Part shown: piece after piece, positions 21,136 through 32,890 of the stretch
How the letters are laid out: each line of letters opens with the position of its first letter
How positions within the stretch are numbered: position 1 is the first letter of the stretch
DNA from: Meghimatium bilineatum
Taxonomy: Eukaryota; Mollusca; Gastropoda; Stylommatophora; Philomycidae
Assembly: GCA_034231615.1 (NCBI GenBank)
Contig: CM067316.1
Location: forward strand, 23,831,791 to 23,895,790
Direction: 5' to 3'
DNA: 64,000 nucleotides
The notes under the pieces: model-generated
Database searches by the model: none
Told to the model about the DNA's origin: nothing
What the model saw: the letters and a program-made list of their open reading frames with translations, nothing else
Translations under genes and position numbers: made by a program

Positions 21136-21469
21136 TCAATGGACACAACACGGAAAGGGACAGTTTACAAGTTTCAATTTCTCTTAAATTGGTGGAAGTT
21201 CACTATGAGTCACTCATTTCAGTGAGAACAGCAATTTAGTTATACTGGCCAGCTAACAACTGGCATAATCTGTACTGCTATTAGGTGTTGCCCATTATTT
21301 CTGCCTGCCTCATTGGACACATTGGAATAGATGAAACATGGGAAAACTGATTTTAATAATGTATAGTACCTAGACAAAACAAGCAATCAGTAATACTCAG
21401 ACTGGGTACATGGAATGAAAGAACCATATGCCTTAGACTGAACACCTCTGACATGACAAATGAACCATC

Positions 21470-21965
21470 TATTCATAAACCCATAATCTGTCAGGGTCAT
21501 TGCGGTACTACATTAGATGCACCTCCTTTGTAGTATTTCTTTAGGCATACAGTATAATTGGTCATAACATTTTTCTATCTTGCACAGCATAGAGAGTTCA
21601 ATAAAATCACTGAGTCTGTTGGTGATTGAGTTGCCAGCCACGTGAGATCAGCTGTCACTACCTCTATTTCCATTCTCGTACTTGATGTTATAGTGGGATA
21701 TGCAGCTCACTTCTTAGCTAATTTCCTGCCATTTTGGTAGGCCACGAAACCCCAACCACACATGTGTGTTTCTTGTGTTACTGAGCCATCTGTGTAAATT
21801 ATATGTAGCTTCAAGTGCTGCAGTATGAGTTCTTGGATCATCCCTCTGTTCTGTTGGCAGCCCAGTCACTGCACTCTCATCACAGCTGTTGTCAATAACT
21901 TTCTATCTTTGCTAAATGCCACCCATTCACAGATTCTTCCCATTTCCTCCAGTTCACAAACTCTG
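21470..21965 (-). mobile_element. LINE RNase H domain fragment, fused to a LINE-A 3' scrap
   Basis: The minus strand (21965-21520) reads IIYTDGSVTQETHMCGWGFV, AYQNGRKLAKK, AAYPTITSSTRMEIE and DSVILL. These carry the RNase H acidic residues D (YTDGS) and E (MEIE); the later acidic position is degraded. Such domains occur in I/jockey-like LINEs. 21470-21520 repeats the LINE-A 3' terminus. Confidence 0.75.
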
Positions 21966-22185
21966 AGTCTGTGATGGCCAAATTACTGGGTTCAAATCTC
22001 ACCGCAGACAATTGTATATTCATATTGTTCAGAGAGATGGCAAACTACTGAATGTATTTATATTGCATAGAAAATAAAGCCAAAAAATGCTGTGTTGATG
22101 CTATGTCCTGAATAGAATACACTACCAAAACAAAAATATTGATGAAGAAGCACTCTGAGAAATTACCGGTAGATTTTGAGTTTCT

Positions 22186-22530
22186 TGGTACTATCAAAGA
22201 TAAACTAGACAAGAGTCTTGGTACCATCAAAAATAAACTAGACAAGAGTCTTGGTACCATCAAGGATAAACTAGACAAGAGTCTTGGTACCATCAAGGAG
22301 AAACTAGACAAGAGTATTAGTACCATCAAGGAAAAACTAGACAAGTCTTGGTACCATCAAGAATAAACTAGACAAGTCTTGGTACCATCATGGAGAAACT
22401 AGACAAATCTTGGTACCATCAATGATAAACTAGACAAGAGTCTTGGTACCATAAAAGGATAAACTAGACAAGTCTTGGTACCATCAAGGAGAAACTAGAC
22501 AAGTCTTGGTACCATCAATGAGAAACAGTT
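22186..22530. repeat. 31-33 bp minisatellite, about 10 copies
   Basis: The unit AAACTAGACAAGAGTCTTGG then TACCATCAAGGAT alternates with a 2-bp shorter form (GACAAGTCTTGG). The 33-bp form keeps an 11-residue frame open; the shorter form breaks it. Confidence 0.92.
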
Positions 22531-22781
22531 ATTACTTGAATGTTTTATGTGAAGAACAATCAAGAATGGAATTGGTTTCACCATAAGAATAACATGCATC
22601 AACTACATAAATATTCACAATGCTATAGTACATGAGGAAATGAAAGTTAGTGTGTGAGGAAAGAAATGTTAATGTGTGAGGAAAGAAAAGTTAATGTGCA
22701 AATCTAAATACATTTTGAACCAAAAAATGCAATGTTTGTTTTCTGTTTATCTGTTTATACACTATGTAGGTCTTTTTTTAT

Positions 22782-22925
22782 TATGTTCATTCTCAAACTC
22801 CCATGGATGTCTCTTATAGTAGCACAGTGATCCTACAAGCTTTCCAACATAATGTAGTTCACACAACGGAAATGTGTTGTGTTGCCGTTTTATTTGCACC
22901 AATGGCCTGACACCTTTGACTTTGG
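22782..22925 (-). mobile_element. S1 retroposon
   Basis: Minus-strand copy: GTGTCAGGCCATTGGTGC, AAATAAAACGGCAACACAAC, GAGACATCCATGGGAGTTTG and AGAATGAAC. It lacks an evident target duplication and a GAA tail. Confidence 0.7.
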
Positions 22926-22939
22926 TAACTAATACATTC

Positions 22940-23570
22940 AATGTTTTTACATCTGCTGAACAGTGTACGTCTGTGATTATATTGATAGTATAATCGACCA
23001 GCCATACAAGAGAATATTGCTGAAATGACTAATGTCTGCTTCACAACAAGATAATCCAAACTATATTATGGATCTGAAACATGGACAACCTACACAAGAC
23101 ATGAGAGGAGACTAAACACATTTCAGCTAAGATGTCTCAGCAAAATCTTACATTAAATGGCATGATAAAATCACCAATATAGAAATTTTACGCCACACTC
23201 AGCTACCATCTGCCATGGAAACACTTAATAAAAATAGATTGCGAGGGCTACACCATGTCCACAGAATGCCAAAATTGTCGCATTCCACAATAAGTACTAT
23301 TCAGAGAAGCTTCTGAAAGCCTGTGGTAGTCCCATGCTGAGGTACAAAGACATTTGTAAGTCATCATTGAAAGATTTCTTCAAAATCTGGCAAACATGGC
23401 CAAAACTTGAGCTGTCTGGAGGCACAATCTGCGTGCTGGCTGGGGCGATGTTGTTTAGGAACAATATAATAAAAGGTATGGAAGATAAAAGGGAAAGATG
23501 AAAACAAACATCTTCTGTTGCTTTAACAACATGATCGCTTAGAAAGTCTTCCATTACTGAGAGAAAAGGC
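22940..23570 (+). mobile_element. LINE-D C-terminal fragment
   Basis: It reads LYYGSETWTTYTRHERRL, NTFQLRCLSKIL, ITNIEILRHTQLPSAMETL, NKNRLRGLHHVHRMPKL and RYKDICKSSLKDFF over two frame breaks. This is the familiar 'LYGSETWT..LR.LRWLGHVHRM..RYKD.CK' tail of a non-LTR element widespread in animals. Confidence 0.75.
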
Positions 23571-23785
23571 TCATTGGCTTGTTTTTGTTTGTTTTCTTAA
23601 TGATCGTCTGCAAGATGCAAAAAGCCATTCAGTAAATTCTAAATATTACAGAAAGTTATGCTATATTTTTATAAAGAAAATTAACTGCTTGTGTTACAGT
23701 GATTCAATGGTGGAGCAAAGACGAATAATACTACAATCTGCCATCTATGCTATGAGAGAAAACTAAGAAGATGTAGGGTTTATTA

Positions 23786-23958
23786 TAGTGGAATCCCCTT
23801 ATAACAACTTGGTCCAGACCAGCAAAATGTGTATGTAATAACAGAAATTTACCATGTACAGTACAAACAATAAAGATAAATATAATTGGGGATTTTTAAA
23901 TGTGTTGCTATATAGGGAAATGTGTTATAAGAGGATTCTCTATAGAGGAATTCCACTA
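23786..23958. mobile_element. pogo/Tigger-like MITE, about 173 bp
   Basis: The termini TAGTGGAATCCCCTTATAAC and (inverted) TAGTGGAATTCCTCTATAG with TCTTATAACAC form inverted repeats flanked by TA. The pattern resembles the AGTGGAACC..TATAAC ends of pogo-type elements. No coding. Confidence 0.6.
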
Positions 23959-24117
23959 TACCAATCTCATGATTTTTTTCTGCAATGACTTCTGGGAAGA
24001 AATCATGCCTGAACTTCTGGTAGGGAATCAACCCTTTTTACCTAACAGTTTGTCTCAAAAATGCATGATGGTCACAGCAAAGACCTCTCTAAAGTAAAAG
24101 ACTTCCCAGATCCTAGC

Positions 24118-24613
24118 ATTGCTCCCTACAGTTACATTTAACCAGTCATTTTGGACTTGCTCCCTACTAATACATTTAACCAGTCATCTTGGACTTGCTC
24201 CCTACTGTTACATTTAACCAGTCATTTTGGACTTGCTCCCTACTATTACATTTAACCAGTCATCTTGGACTTGCTCCCTACTGTTACATTTAACTAATGA
24301 TCTTGGACTTGCTCCCTACTATTACATTTAACCAGTCATCTTGGACTTGCGCCCTACTATTAAATTTAACCAGTCATCTTGGACTTGCTCCCTACAGTTA
24401 CATTTAACCAATGATCTTGGACTTGCTCCCTCCAGTTACATTTAACCAATGATCTTGGACTTGCGCCCTACTATTAAATTTAACCAGTCATCTTGGACTT
24501 GCTTCCTACAGTTACATTTAACCAATGATCTTGGACTTGCTTCCTACAGTTACATTTAACCCATCATCTTAGACTTGCTCCCTACAGTTATATTTAACCA
24601 GTCATCTGGGACT
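24118..24613. repeat. About 37-bp minisatellite, about 13 copies
   Basis: The unit TACATTTAACCAGTCATCTT then GGACTTGCTCCCTACAGT repeats with alternation of CCAGTCATC and CCAATGATC subtypes. It is directly tandem, with no unique spacers. Confidence 0.92.
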
Positions 24614-24899
24614 TTGCAAAATCTATTTTAAAAAGCTATTTTCTTTCTGCAGGTGAATTATGGTTGATAGTATTCACACCTGCCGTTCTTCTTTCTTTCT
24701 AGCACCAGGAATTGCAAGCGATTAGCTCTTACTTCCTATGTGCAGTGGGGTGGTTTTTATGAGCGTTCTTTCATACCCAGGAGACTTCGGCTTAATGCAA
24801 ATGCCTAATGAAGGAGCGTTCTACTTGGATGGAGTGTTGTTGATCCAGGGCCAGATGTGTCACCTTGGTTGAATTGAGTCCATGTTTGTTCAAGGTTAT

Positions 24900-25200
24900 C
24901 TTGATTTTTTCTATCCACCGTTTTCATTGTCTGCCTGTGGTTTTATGTCCGGATACTCTTTTGTTATATGCTCTTATTGGTATTTAGGTTCATTCTCATA
25001 AGGTGATCAAACCAATTTACTTGCTGTCTTTTGATATGTTCAATACATGATATTATACCTACTCCTTTCCTAATTGCTTTATTTCTTAATTTATCTAAAT
25101 TAGCAACCATTACAGCTTTTCTCATACATTTCATTTCACATGTAATGATTTTCTTTGCTGCGAGACTATTAAAGACCATGTTTGGCATTGGTAGCATGGT
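24900..25200 (-). mobile_element. LINE-C C-terminal fragment
   Basis: The minus strand reads LPMPNMVFNSLAAKKIITCE, MKCMRKAVMVANLDKLRNKA, CIEHIKRQQVNWFDHLMRM and, after a break, the tail. It is homologous to 42935-43375 and, in opposite orientation, to 34430-35200. Confidence 0.75.
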
Positions 25201-25285
25201 GTTTAAAAAACTGTCTCACTGAACAAAAAAGCATCACAAAATGAATGTGTCTTAAGAATTCTTATTGTGAAATTTGTGTTAATTA

Positions 25286-25997
25286 CGGGGAGATGTGGCC
25301 ACATTTGTAACTAAACACACACTATACAGTAGTTAACAAAACGAAATTTTGATAAGACGCATAAATTGTTACATCCAACTATCTTCACTCTACGCACCAA
25401 GAGGACCCCAGTATGAACCTAGTAGGGGTGCCCCTCAGTGTGTTGCATGCAGCTCAATTTATCTTCAGCTGAAATTGTGATTTTTTAATCTCCAAGTTAC
25501 AAAAGCTGTATGAAATACTAATGGTTACTGTTATAGCCTAACTATCAATGTAAAAAATAAATAAATAGCAATAAACAAAAGAACAAAGACCTTTTTTCTA
25601 CTTTACGGTCCAACTGGGACCTTTTTCAGGAAACACATAAACAAGAAAAACTTAAACTTTTGTTACTGCATGTTTTCCTGTGGAGGAGTGCAGAGAGACT
25701 TTCTATGGGCTGTGGAAATAAAGACTGCTTTGCCATAGCAGACGCCTCAACATATATAGGAAGGATTTTAATTGTACCTCCAAAAGATAAAATCCTGTCC
25801 CAACCGTGGATTGAACCCAGAACATCAAGGGTCTGAGAACGGAGTTCTAATAACATGGCCGTGCTCTCCACTAGCTCCACACATAAACAAGAAACACAAA
25901 ATTATCAAAATATACATTTGATTATTTGGAGATGTCTTTCTTACTCACAATATTAAAAAGTTGGACTATGGACACGTGATGTGGCCACATCTCCCCA
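25286..25997. mobile_element. TA-flanked MITE (M2) carrying a nested SINE
   Basis: The ends CGGGGAGATGTGGCCACAT and (inverted) ATGTGGCCACATCTCCCCA abut TA at 25284-25285 and 25998-25999. Same termini as M1. Removing the nested SINE (25649-25878 plus one duplication) leaves about 466 bp. Confidence 0.75.
25649..25878 (-). mobile_element. tRNA-derived SINE (T2) with 16-bp target duplication
   Basis: It is flanked by ACACATAAACAAGAAA at 25633-25648 and 25879-25894. On the minus strand the head reads GAGCTAGTGGAGAGCACGG (A-box-like TAGTGGAGAG), then GGGTTCAATCCACGG (B box). Length about 230 bp, nested in M2. Confidence 0.82.
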
Positions 25998-26059
25998 TAA
26001 AGCACCATAATTTTTTTTCATACACAGTGTTTTCAGAATTTTGTTCACATTGTGCTAGA

Positions 26060-26490
26060 AAGGAGATCAAAATCAACGCTGAATGAAATATGATCTTGGT
26101 TAAAAGCAAAGGTACAGAAGCACAAACCAACAACATGATAAATTGGTATAAATTTGAAGACTTGAATATTTTCGAATACCTCAGATCCTGCATAGGGCTA
26201 TGCAGCGATGGAAAACGCAAAACACACTTAGAGATAGTTCCATAAGGCTGGAGATGGATGTAGCGGATATGTCAAGGTTAACTTTAATGTGGAAAAGCAA
26301 AGTCAGTGTTAGTGTGAAAAACTAACTTTGAAACTCACTTATGTTGTCTATTGTGTTGTGTTGGTGTGAAAGCTGAACACTCACTGCAGTCATGGAGAGA
26401 GGTTACAAACCTTCGAATACAAATGTTACAGACGAATTCTATGCATCTCCTATAGAGAGCATGAGACAAATGTGTCAATCAATTTCCATG
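26060..26490 (+). mobile_element. LINE-A, degenerate RT tail
   Basis: Across several stops: FEYLRSCIGLCSDGK-like, VEKQSQC, LQTFEYKCYRRILCISYREH and ETNVSI. These align with LQAFEYKCYRRILRISYREH of the copy at 116-1015. Older and more damaged. Confidence 0.7.
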
Positions 26491-26814
26491 CCGAATGGAA
26501 TAGGCGATCATTATTCTCCACGACTCTCTGCCTCTCATGTTGTCAATAAGCTTGGTTGGTGAGCTTTTAACAAGCTACAATACTAGTCCATCTAGCGACA
26601 AATGTGTACGTTAGAAATTAAATAGATTCATACAGGTCTGTAAGAATCATTACTACCAATAGTAAAGCGACAAATATACCTACTTGCATGGTTTATAGGT
26701 CTGTTGTTAAGGGAGGTGGGTGTTCAACTCCCCCCTCCCACCCTTAGGAAATCATAACATGTTTTTTACTGCTAGGAATTTAGCCAAAAGGTGGGTGAAA
26801 CCCCTACATTAACG

Positions 26815-27115
26815 ATTTTTTCACAAAAAGGTCATCTTTCTCATTAAAAAAAGTCATCACCTTTCTCATCAAAAAATCATCACCTTTCTCATCAAAAAGG
26901 TCATCAGCTTTCGCATCAAAAAAGTTATCGGTTTTCGCATCAAAAAGTCATCCACTTTCGCATCAAAAAAGTCATCACCTCTCTCATCAAAAAAGTCATC
27001 AGCTTTCACATAAATAAGTCATCAGCTTTCACATAAAAAAGTCATCAGCTTTCACATAAAAAAGTCATTAAAAAAATTTTTGCATCAAAAAAATTCATCA
27101 GCTTTTGCATCAAAA
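26815..27115. repeat. About 25-bp tandem repeat, about 12 copies
   Basis: Units of the form AAAAAAGTCATCAGCTTTC then (A/G)CAT(C/A)A vary in A-run length. Imperfect and pyrimidine-biased between A-runs. Confidence 0.88.
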
Positions 27116-27239
27116 AGAGGGAAGTACATACAAAAATGGACGAATGCTTTTTTCACATTATTTTATAGGTAAAACCCCTTTCTCAATGAAAACTTGTCTA
27201 CGGCCCTGATGGTTTTTTGGACGTGTGATGATATGATTA

Positions 27240-27440
27240 TTCATCATAAACTATACTACAGGGAACAGTGGAGGTAAGAAGAAACAGACGAAGACTAAGA
27301 AAATCATGGACAGGCAGCATCTAGGGCTGGATAGGTCAAGGTATTTTCACACTCATCTGCGTTGCTGAAGATAGAATTTGCGTGTTATTTCATCCAATGT
27401 GGTACTCCTGTGAACCTGGCAGCTTAGGTCCCTATAGCAA
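27240..27440 (+). mobile_element. LINE-A 3' end fragment
   Basis: GGGAACAGTGGAGGTAAGAA, AAATCATGGACAGGCAGCAT, TTTTCACACTCATCTGCG and CATCCAATGTGGTA match the LINE-A 3' end (minus at 116-330) in the + orientation. Confidence 0.7.
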
Positions 27441-28234
27441 TGTTACCCAAACTTTTCTTTAAACTTTTCCCCACCTGATCTTTCAAAAACTCTGATGCCC
27501 TCCCCCCCCCCGTGTAAACATAAAGGGGTCCTACATTTTTTATAGGTCTATTCAAAAATTGACTCATTCCATAAATGAAACCTAATTAGGCCTATAACTT
27601 GTTCAGGACACTAGACTTATGTTTTAGGAAGAAAGCACTAGAGAATTATTAGAACAAAAAAAACCCAGTCAAGTAGGCTAAATTTTCAAAACATATGACA
27701 ACTAAATCTAAGTACACATTTTTTTTTCGAAGTGTCCCCCTAAATAATGAAATTCCCCCCCCCCCTTTTCCACCTGTGGGCGTTAGCCACAACATCGGGT
27801 TATAAGCTTATAGTATGGTGTGATAGGGAAAGGAACATGAGGAAAATGGGGACTGTTGCTGACCTTTCGTGCGAAGACGGAACCTCATCTTAAATGAATA
27901 GCCTATTGTAATGTTAAACTTCTGTCATGTTTACGGGGAAATGTCACTTTAAAAAAAAAAAAAAAGGACGTGACAACCCTGATTAAGAATCTCGAATAAA
28001 ATAGGTCAGACTTAGGCCTGTTCATTCGTCTCATTTTATCCTCACGGTAAACCCCCACCCCCACCCCTCTCCCAACACAAAACACCAAAAACCAACAACC
28101 GAGAAATACAGGAAAACTAAATAACGATGTACACAGGAGACACATTCACGTGACATTTACAGTGCATGAATAAATGTCTCCTTAGTTGATGATTGGTCGG
28201 TAAGGGATTAAAACATTTTCGTTAAGATATGTTG

Positions 28235-28570
28235 ATATCATGGACTGCCAGAAAAACTAACGGGGAAGTGTTGAAAGAGTCAAATGCGAAACGGACTTTA
28301 ATCAATAATATAAGAAAAAGACAATCTTCATATTTTTGGCCACTTCATGAGACAAGGAGGTTTGGAGAACATATTCACAACAGACAAGAGAGACAGAGGC
28401 AAGAGAGGCTGCAACAGAGACAGAGGGCGGCAACGTGAGAAAACAGACAGTTTGACAACCTGGAATGGCAGGGAAAAAATAGCGAACTCGATACATAATA
28501 CTGGAGACAGAGAGCTGTGGAGAGCCATGATCGCCTACCCCAGCCGGCATGACACCTGGTGATGTCTTAG
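28235..28570 (+). mobile_element. LINE-J 3' fragment
   Basis: It reads NAKRTLINNIRKRQSSYF-like, then MRQGGLENIFTTDKRDR and SIHNTGDRELWRAMIAY. Same family as 16510-16900 and 43380-43985. Confidence 0.75.
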
Positions 28571-28949
28571 CGGAAATAGGCTTCAATTTTTAGCAAGTGT
28601 ACTTGCGTTACAGCAAACACACACATCGTTAGGCTGCTTGTTGTTTCGTGAAGGCTCCACTGGCTTCGTGAACTGTTCTTCCACGTGATATGGTGATAAA
28701 AGTCCATTCGAACCACTGATTGTGGATTATTTTGATCGTCTGTGTCTCACAACATCCGTGTCATGAAAATGTTCGGAGATGAACTCCGTGAACACAGCAT
28801 TCATTAACATTCATATGTTTATTAATGAACTGTCTAGTGATTGCAAAGATAGTCTTGAAAAGATAATCCATTCTTCACCAAGATCAATGCCTTCTGGTGT
28901 ACACATCTGTTCAAGATCGATGCCTTCTGGTGTAAATATCTTTTTCAAC
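28571..28949. other. Unannotated sequence
   Basis: Nothing recognised. A direct repeat, CAAGATC(A/G)ATGCCTTCTGGTG, occurs at 28878 and 28914. Confidence 0.5.
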
Positions 28950-29065
28950 TTCTTGTTTCATCTTCTGTATCCATTCTCAAGCTCCTGCGGATCAGCAAGA
29001 TATAGTCCAGATAAAAGTTGTGCCATAATTAACAGCTTAGCTGACAAATCGAACTTCAGCATAGT
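28950..29065 (-). mobile_element. S2 retroposon fragment
   Basis: Minus strand: AGCTAAGCTGTTAATTATGG, then CTATATCTTGCTGATCCGCA and GGAGCTTGAGAATGGA. The 3' hairpin region is changed (CTTGCTGATCCGCAGGAG) but can still pair. Confidence 0.6.
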
Positions 29066-30399
29066 ATCTAGGTCAATTTAACACTGTGGGGTGAGACCAG
29101 TGTTATAAATACGTTAGAAAGTAGGGGGAGGGGGGAAGAGTATTTCCCTTTAAAAAAGTCATTCGTGTGTTTTCGTGTATCAGATCTTCTTCATGTGAAT
29201 TGTGATGTTCACTTTGTGAAAATCTCAACGTGGGGGGGGGGGGGGGGAGAGAACGGGGGACTTTTTACCCGCATTTTGGCCAAATTTCTAATGCTAAAAG
29301 GCATAGACCTATTCTGATTTGCTAAAGGACGGGAAGTTGAATATCTCAACCCTACAACCTCCTTATCTACGGGCCTTTATGGGACAACAAACTCCACCTT
29401 AAATTCCTCTTAGTTGCTGCTTACGATATGCTTGACCGGTAACAGTTCCCATGCTCCCCTTTCAGACTCGCCAACCAAGGACGATTTCTATTGGAAATTA
29501 AGTTTATCACTACGTTCAGATTTTTGTTTACTAGAAACAGATTCTCGAAGAGATTCTTTCTTTTTAATTATATCAAAGAACATATGTCAGCTGTGTTGGA
29601 AATTTAATTTATTTATTGGATGATTTCCATGACAGAGGACACATGGCAATCACATAATACTGTGAATTAATTAATACGTCTACAGAAAATACCTTATGAC
29701 CATTGATCTATGTATAAATAAATCAAAGTCTTCACGTTCGACCGCATTTAGGGTTACCAAGCGTGTTTATTCGCTTGAACGAAGCGAGACCAAGTGTGTT
29801 GATTTTAACACGTAACATTGTTGTTGTATTTGTAAACTGTTATAGAAACTGGGACATAGGCAAAACAGGGCGAGATATAAGTTAGTGTTATAAAACCAAG
29901 ACAATCTTGGTGAGACCTGGACACATCTTTGCACTCAAAACATACAATTACAATACATATGTGCCATTAACATAAACAAATGTATATTTCCGCAATTTTA
30001 GTAAGCAATGTATCAAGTCAAAATATTTTGAGTTTACATTATTTTAAAACTCAGCTGATGTATGTGGATGTCGTTATATTGTGAAATTGCGTTATTGTTA
30101 AAAGTAAATTTTCTCTAAAAAATGAAGCGTTTTAAAACTCACAAATTGCAATCTCATTATTTTCCCTCGTGAATACTAAATTTATTTTCTTTTGTTAACG
30201 AAATTATAATTAGATAATTAAGATCTTTTAAATTACGAATTAAGAATTATGGCCATAAAAACTGTAAGACTACATTACTACTTTTTATCAAAATACTTTA
30301 TTTATTCTTTCCAATAAATAGCAGTATCCAAATGTTAAATCAAAAATACAAATAATACTAAAATTTAAGTAATTACAAAATTATTTCATGACAAAAAAG
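29066..30399. other. Low-repeat AT-rich sequence with G-runs
   Basis: A G-run of about 17 lies at 29232-29248 and other G-rich patches near 29125. No gene recognised. Confidence 0.5.
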
Positions 30400-30830
30400 T
30401 CGAGTGAAGCACTTTCTCCGCAGCTCTCCTACACCCCCGTAATCCTCTCTCGAGGCGGTATGACATAGAAGGCGCCGCAATCGAAAGCCACTCGGACGCT
30501 GAGTACAGCTCACCACTCAGCAGAGCACGTTTATGCTGTTAACATTCCGTACGACCGAAAACTTCACCCCGGTGACTTCATCCTGTCTTAACATGTCATA
30601 TGGGGAGGAACCAGCCTAGATCCCAAGCGGTACTGTGACGAGCGAGCTGACTCGACACTGGCTGAACCTTGACCCCGCGGTGGAGTCTAAGACATGTGAA
30701 CGGACTACTGACACTAGTTCCCATACAAAGTCAAGAGCCAACTTTTGCATGTAAAGTTCCGCGGGGAACTTGAACCTTATACGGACATTATCCCTTAACA
30801 TCCAAAAGTTTATGTGCCACACTTTTGTTC
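30400..30830. other. CpG-rich block, function unknown
   Basis: In contrast to its AT-rich surroundings this block is GC- and CpG-rich (CTCGAGGCGG, GGCGCCGCAATCG, CCGTACGACCG, GACGAGCGAGC, CCCCGCGGTGG, TTCCGCGGGG). A 68-codon minus-strand frame (30616-30822) shows no known domain. It could be a promoter/5' exon of an unseen gene or a regulatory part of a mobile element. Confidence 0.45.
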
Positions 30831-31931
30831 ACCATGTCAACAGTTAGGGAAGAATGTCGTGCATATTGCTTTCAAAAAAAACGTTTTTATAAATAGTAGA
30901 ACGGGGAAGAGTTACATAAAATCACTCAAGATAAATGAGAGTTGTTTATTTAAATTATATTACCACATGATCAGATCAAAATATTTGTGTTCTTATAATT
31001 TATTAATATATTTGCACATATTAATACATTTCACATGTATTACATCCCCTTAACTGATAGTATCTGCGGGGTTATGACCCTTAATGAATAATGGAAATGT
31101 CCACTCTCTATAACCCTGCTATCCTAGACAGAGCCTCAAAATATATTTCACAAAATTATTTTTCCATACAGAGCCTCAGTTTTTATCCCATTGTTCCATT
31201 GCAATCGCATTTTTATCTTCTTAAAACTTCAAGTACAAAAAGATCCATGTTTTTATGTTGTGAGTTTAATTCAAGTACAATTAGTTTTCGCAAAAACAAA
31301 ACACATGACATTTGTTTGGACAATCATTCAATCATGACTATTACATTTTTGTTTGTAAATGTTTTGTGAGGTGTCTTTTGCTAGGTCATATCGACTTACT
31401 GTACCGTGTCTGTCGTCAAATACAGTCACGTCAAGTCATTCTTCTAAATGACTTTACTTGACGTTGATTTGTCATTGGCTGTCGACACAATGTATACACA
31501 AGTGACCAATGAAAATCACTGTAATGGTTAAATAATGTGACTTCAGATGGATTATTTTCAAATAGTCCACACAACTAATTGAGAGACACGATTATACAGT
31601 ATAGCAAACAATGTGTAATGGGGAATTTTTGATATCACGCTGGTATATTCCGGTCATTTCTATTTGTACTGTGTCGTTCAGCAGACATGGGTCACATGCG
31701 ATCTGTTGCATTCTTTATCTTTATAATAACTAATGAAACCAGTATTCTGGTTTTCACACTTTTCTTTTATTAATATATGATATGCAAGTTGATTGGGAAA
31801 ATTATCAGTATATTGCCCTGAATGATTGATGCACAAAATAACCATCTTTTAATACGTAACTCGTTCCGTCAAAAACACTAGACAACACACATTGTTTTTA
31901 AAAAGTCACACACCATTAGTTGTTTTTTTTA
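30831..31931. other. AT-rich sequence with a possible hairpin
   Basis: CGTCAAGTCATT and AATGACTTTACTTGACG (31428-31463) are nearly complementary with a short loop. No gene recognised. Confidence 0.5.
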
Positions 31932-32180
31932 AAGCCTCGAGAGGGGAACAAAGAATAGCAATACTGTTTGCCTTACATGTACATTTTAAGAAGCGACTAA
32001 GGAGGTTATATGGTGGAGTTGGCTATCCCATCCTATATAAGGTCAAAATGATCCAGTGCCATTCTAAAGTCGGATGTGTTAGGTCAAAAGCGAAGATCTC
32101 GCATCAATGTTGTGAACCATGACAAAACGCATTATGAACTACATCCTGCTAATCTGCAGGAGTTTGAGAAAAAACGCAGA
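31932..32180 (+). mobile_element. S2 retroposon
   Basis: Clear copy: GAGGGGAACAAAGAATAGCA, AAGAAGCGACTAAGGAGG, GTTGGCTATCCCATCC, TAAAGTCGGATGTGTTAGG, GTTGTGAACCATGACA, CTACATCCTGCTAATCTGCA and GGAGTTTGAGAAAAAACGC. CCTGC..GCAGG makes a tight hairpin. Confidence 0.8.
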
Positions 32181-32689
32181 AACTCAATTATCAAGAGTGA
32201 GAACTAAGATGGAAAGCATCTATGTCTTGTTGACCAGATCTCAATGTCCTTTTTATCTCCTGTTACCAGGGTTGATCACATCGTCCGTAATATCACTCCC
32301 TTAATACCCACTTGTGCTTCACTTCTTTATCTCTCACTTTCATCATACCTTGCCTCCCATTTCGTCATATGTGTGTTTCTATTCATTGCTAGTCAGCTAT
32401 CATTTGTCCTGATGATGGTTTCTTATTCAAAACGTCGTATGTCTTTGCGTCTATTCGCTAGTATATCGTGTGTATACATATTGACAACATTTGTATCTAA
32501 ATACGATTTTCCTTATATTGCACTGTGTTGCCCCAGCTCTCGTATTTCCAGCCGATGTGTTGTTCCAAGCACTAGAGATTAATTCCTATAGACCAGAAAA
32601 AAGCTTGTCATATTTTCTCAAGGATTATTATTAGCGTATATCTTATGCGTCGCATAATTCTTTTCTCCTTCTTCCTCGTTTTCCTACAG

Positions 32690-32890
32690 GTCAGATGCTG
32701 ATATGGATTCCATCAAAGAACTGTTCTGTAGTTAGCAGCTCCAGTGCAGTAGTTAGACAGTATAGTAGTTAGACAGTGCAGTAGCGCTTTCCGCCAGAGC
32801 TGTTTCAGATAGCCATCGTTTCCTCTTTGTGCTGTGATATAGTGGGCAGTTTTGTAAAAGAATAGAAGTATTCAAAAACATATTTTTGTG
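32690..32890 (-). mobile_element. LINE 3' fragment (RNase H family)
   Basis: Collinear with 59995-60130: both contain (C/T)AGATGCTG.T(A/G)TGGATT, GAACTG, AGTTTCAGATA.-type and GTGGGCAGTT blocks. Degenerate. Confidence 0.5.

Noticed and set aside
22045..22366. Open frames with repeated KDKLDKSLGTI or LSSLSLMVPR residues
   Set aside because: Translation of the 31-33 bp minisatellite; the shorter units break the frame.
24118..24613. Regular direct repeats that could look like a CRISPR array
   Set aside because: Units are head-to-tail with no unique spacers, two alternating subtypes and an animal genome context; this is a minisatellite.
29232..29248. G-run as a G-quadruplex regulatory site
   Set aside because: Several homopolymer G/C runs are scattered in the window (4937, 17324, 27490, 36431); no link to a gene is visible.
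30616..30822. 68-codon minus-strand frame in the CpG-rich block
   Set aside because: No recognisable domain and no splice support; kept only as an unexplained block.
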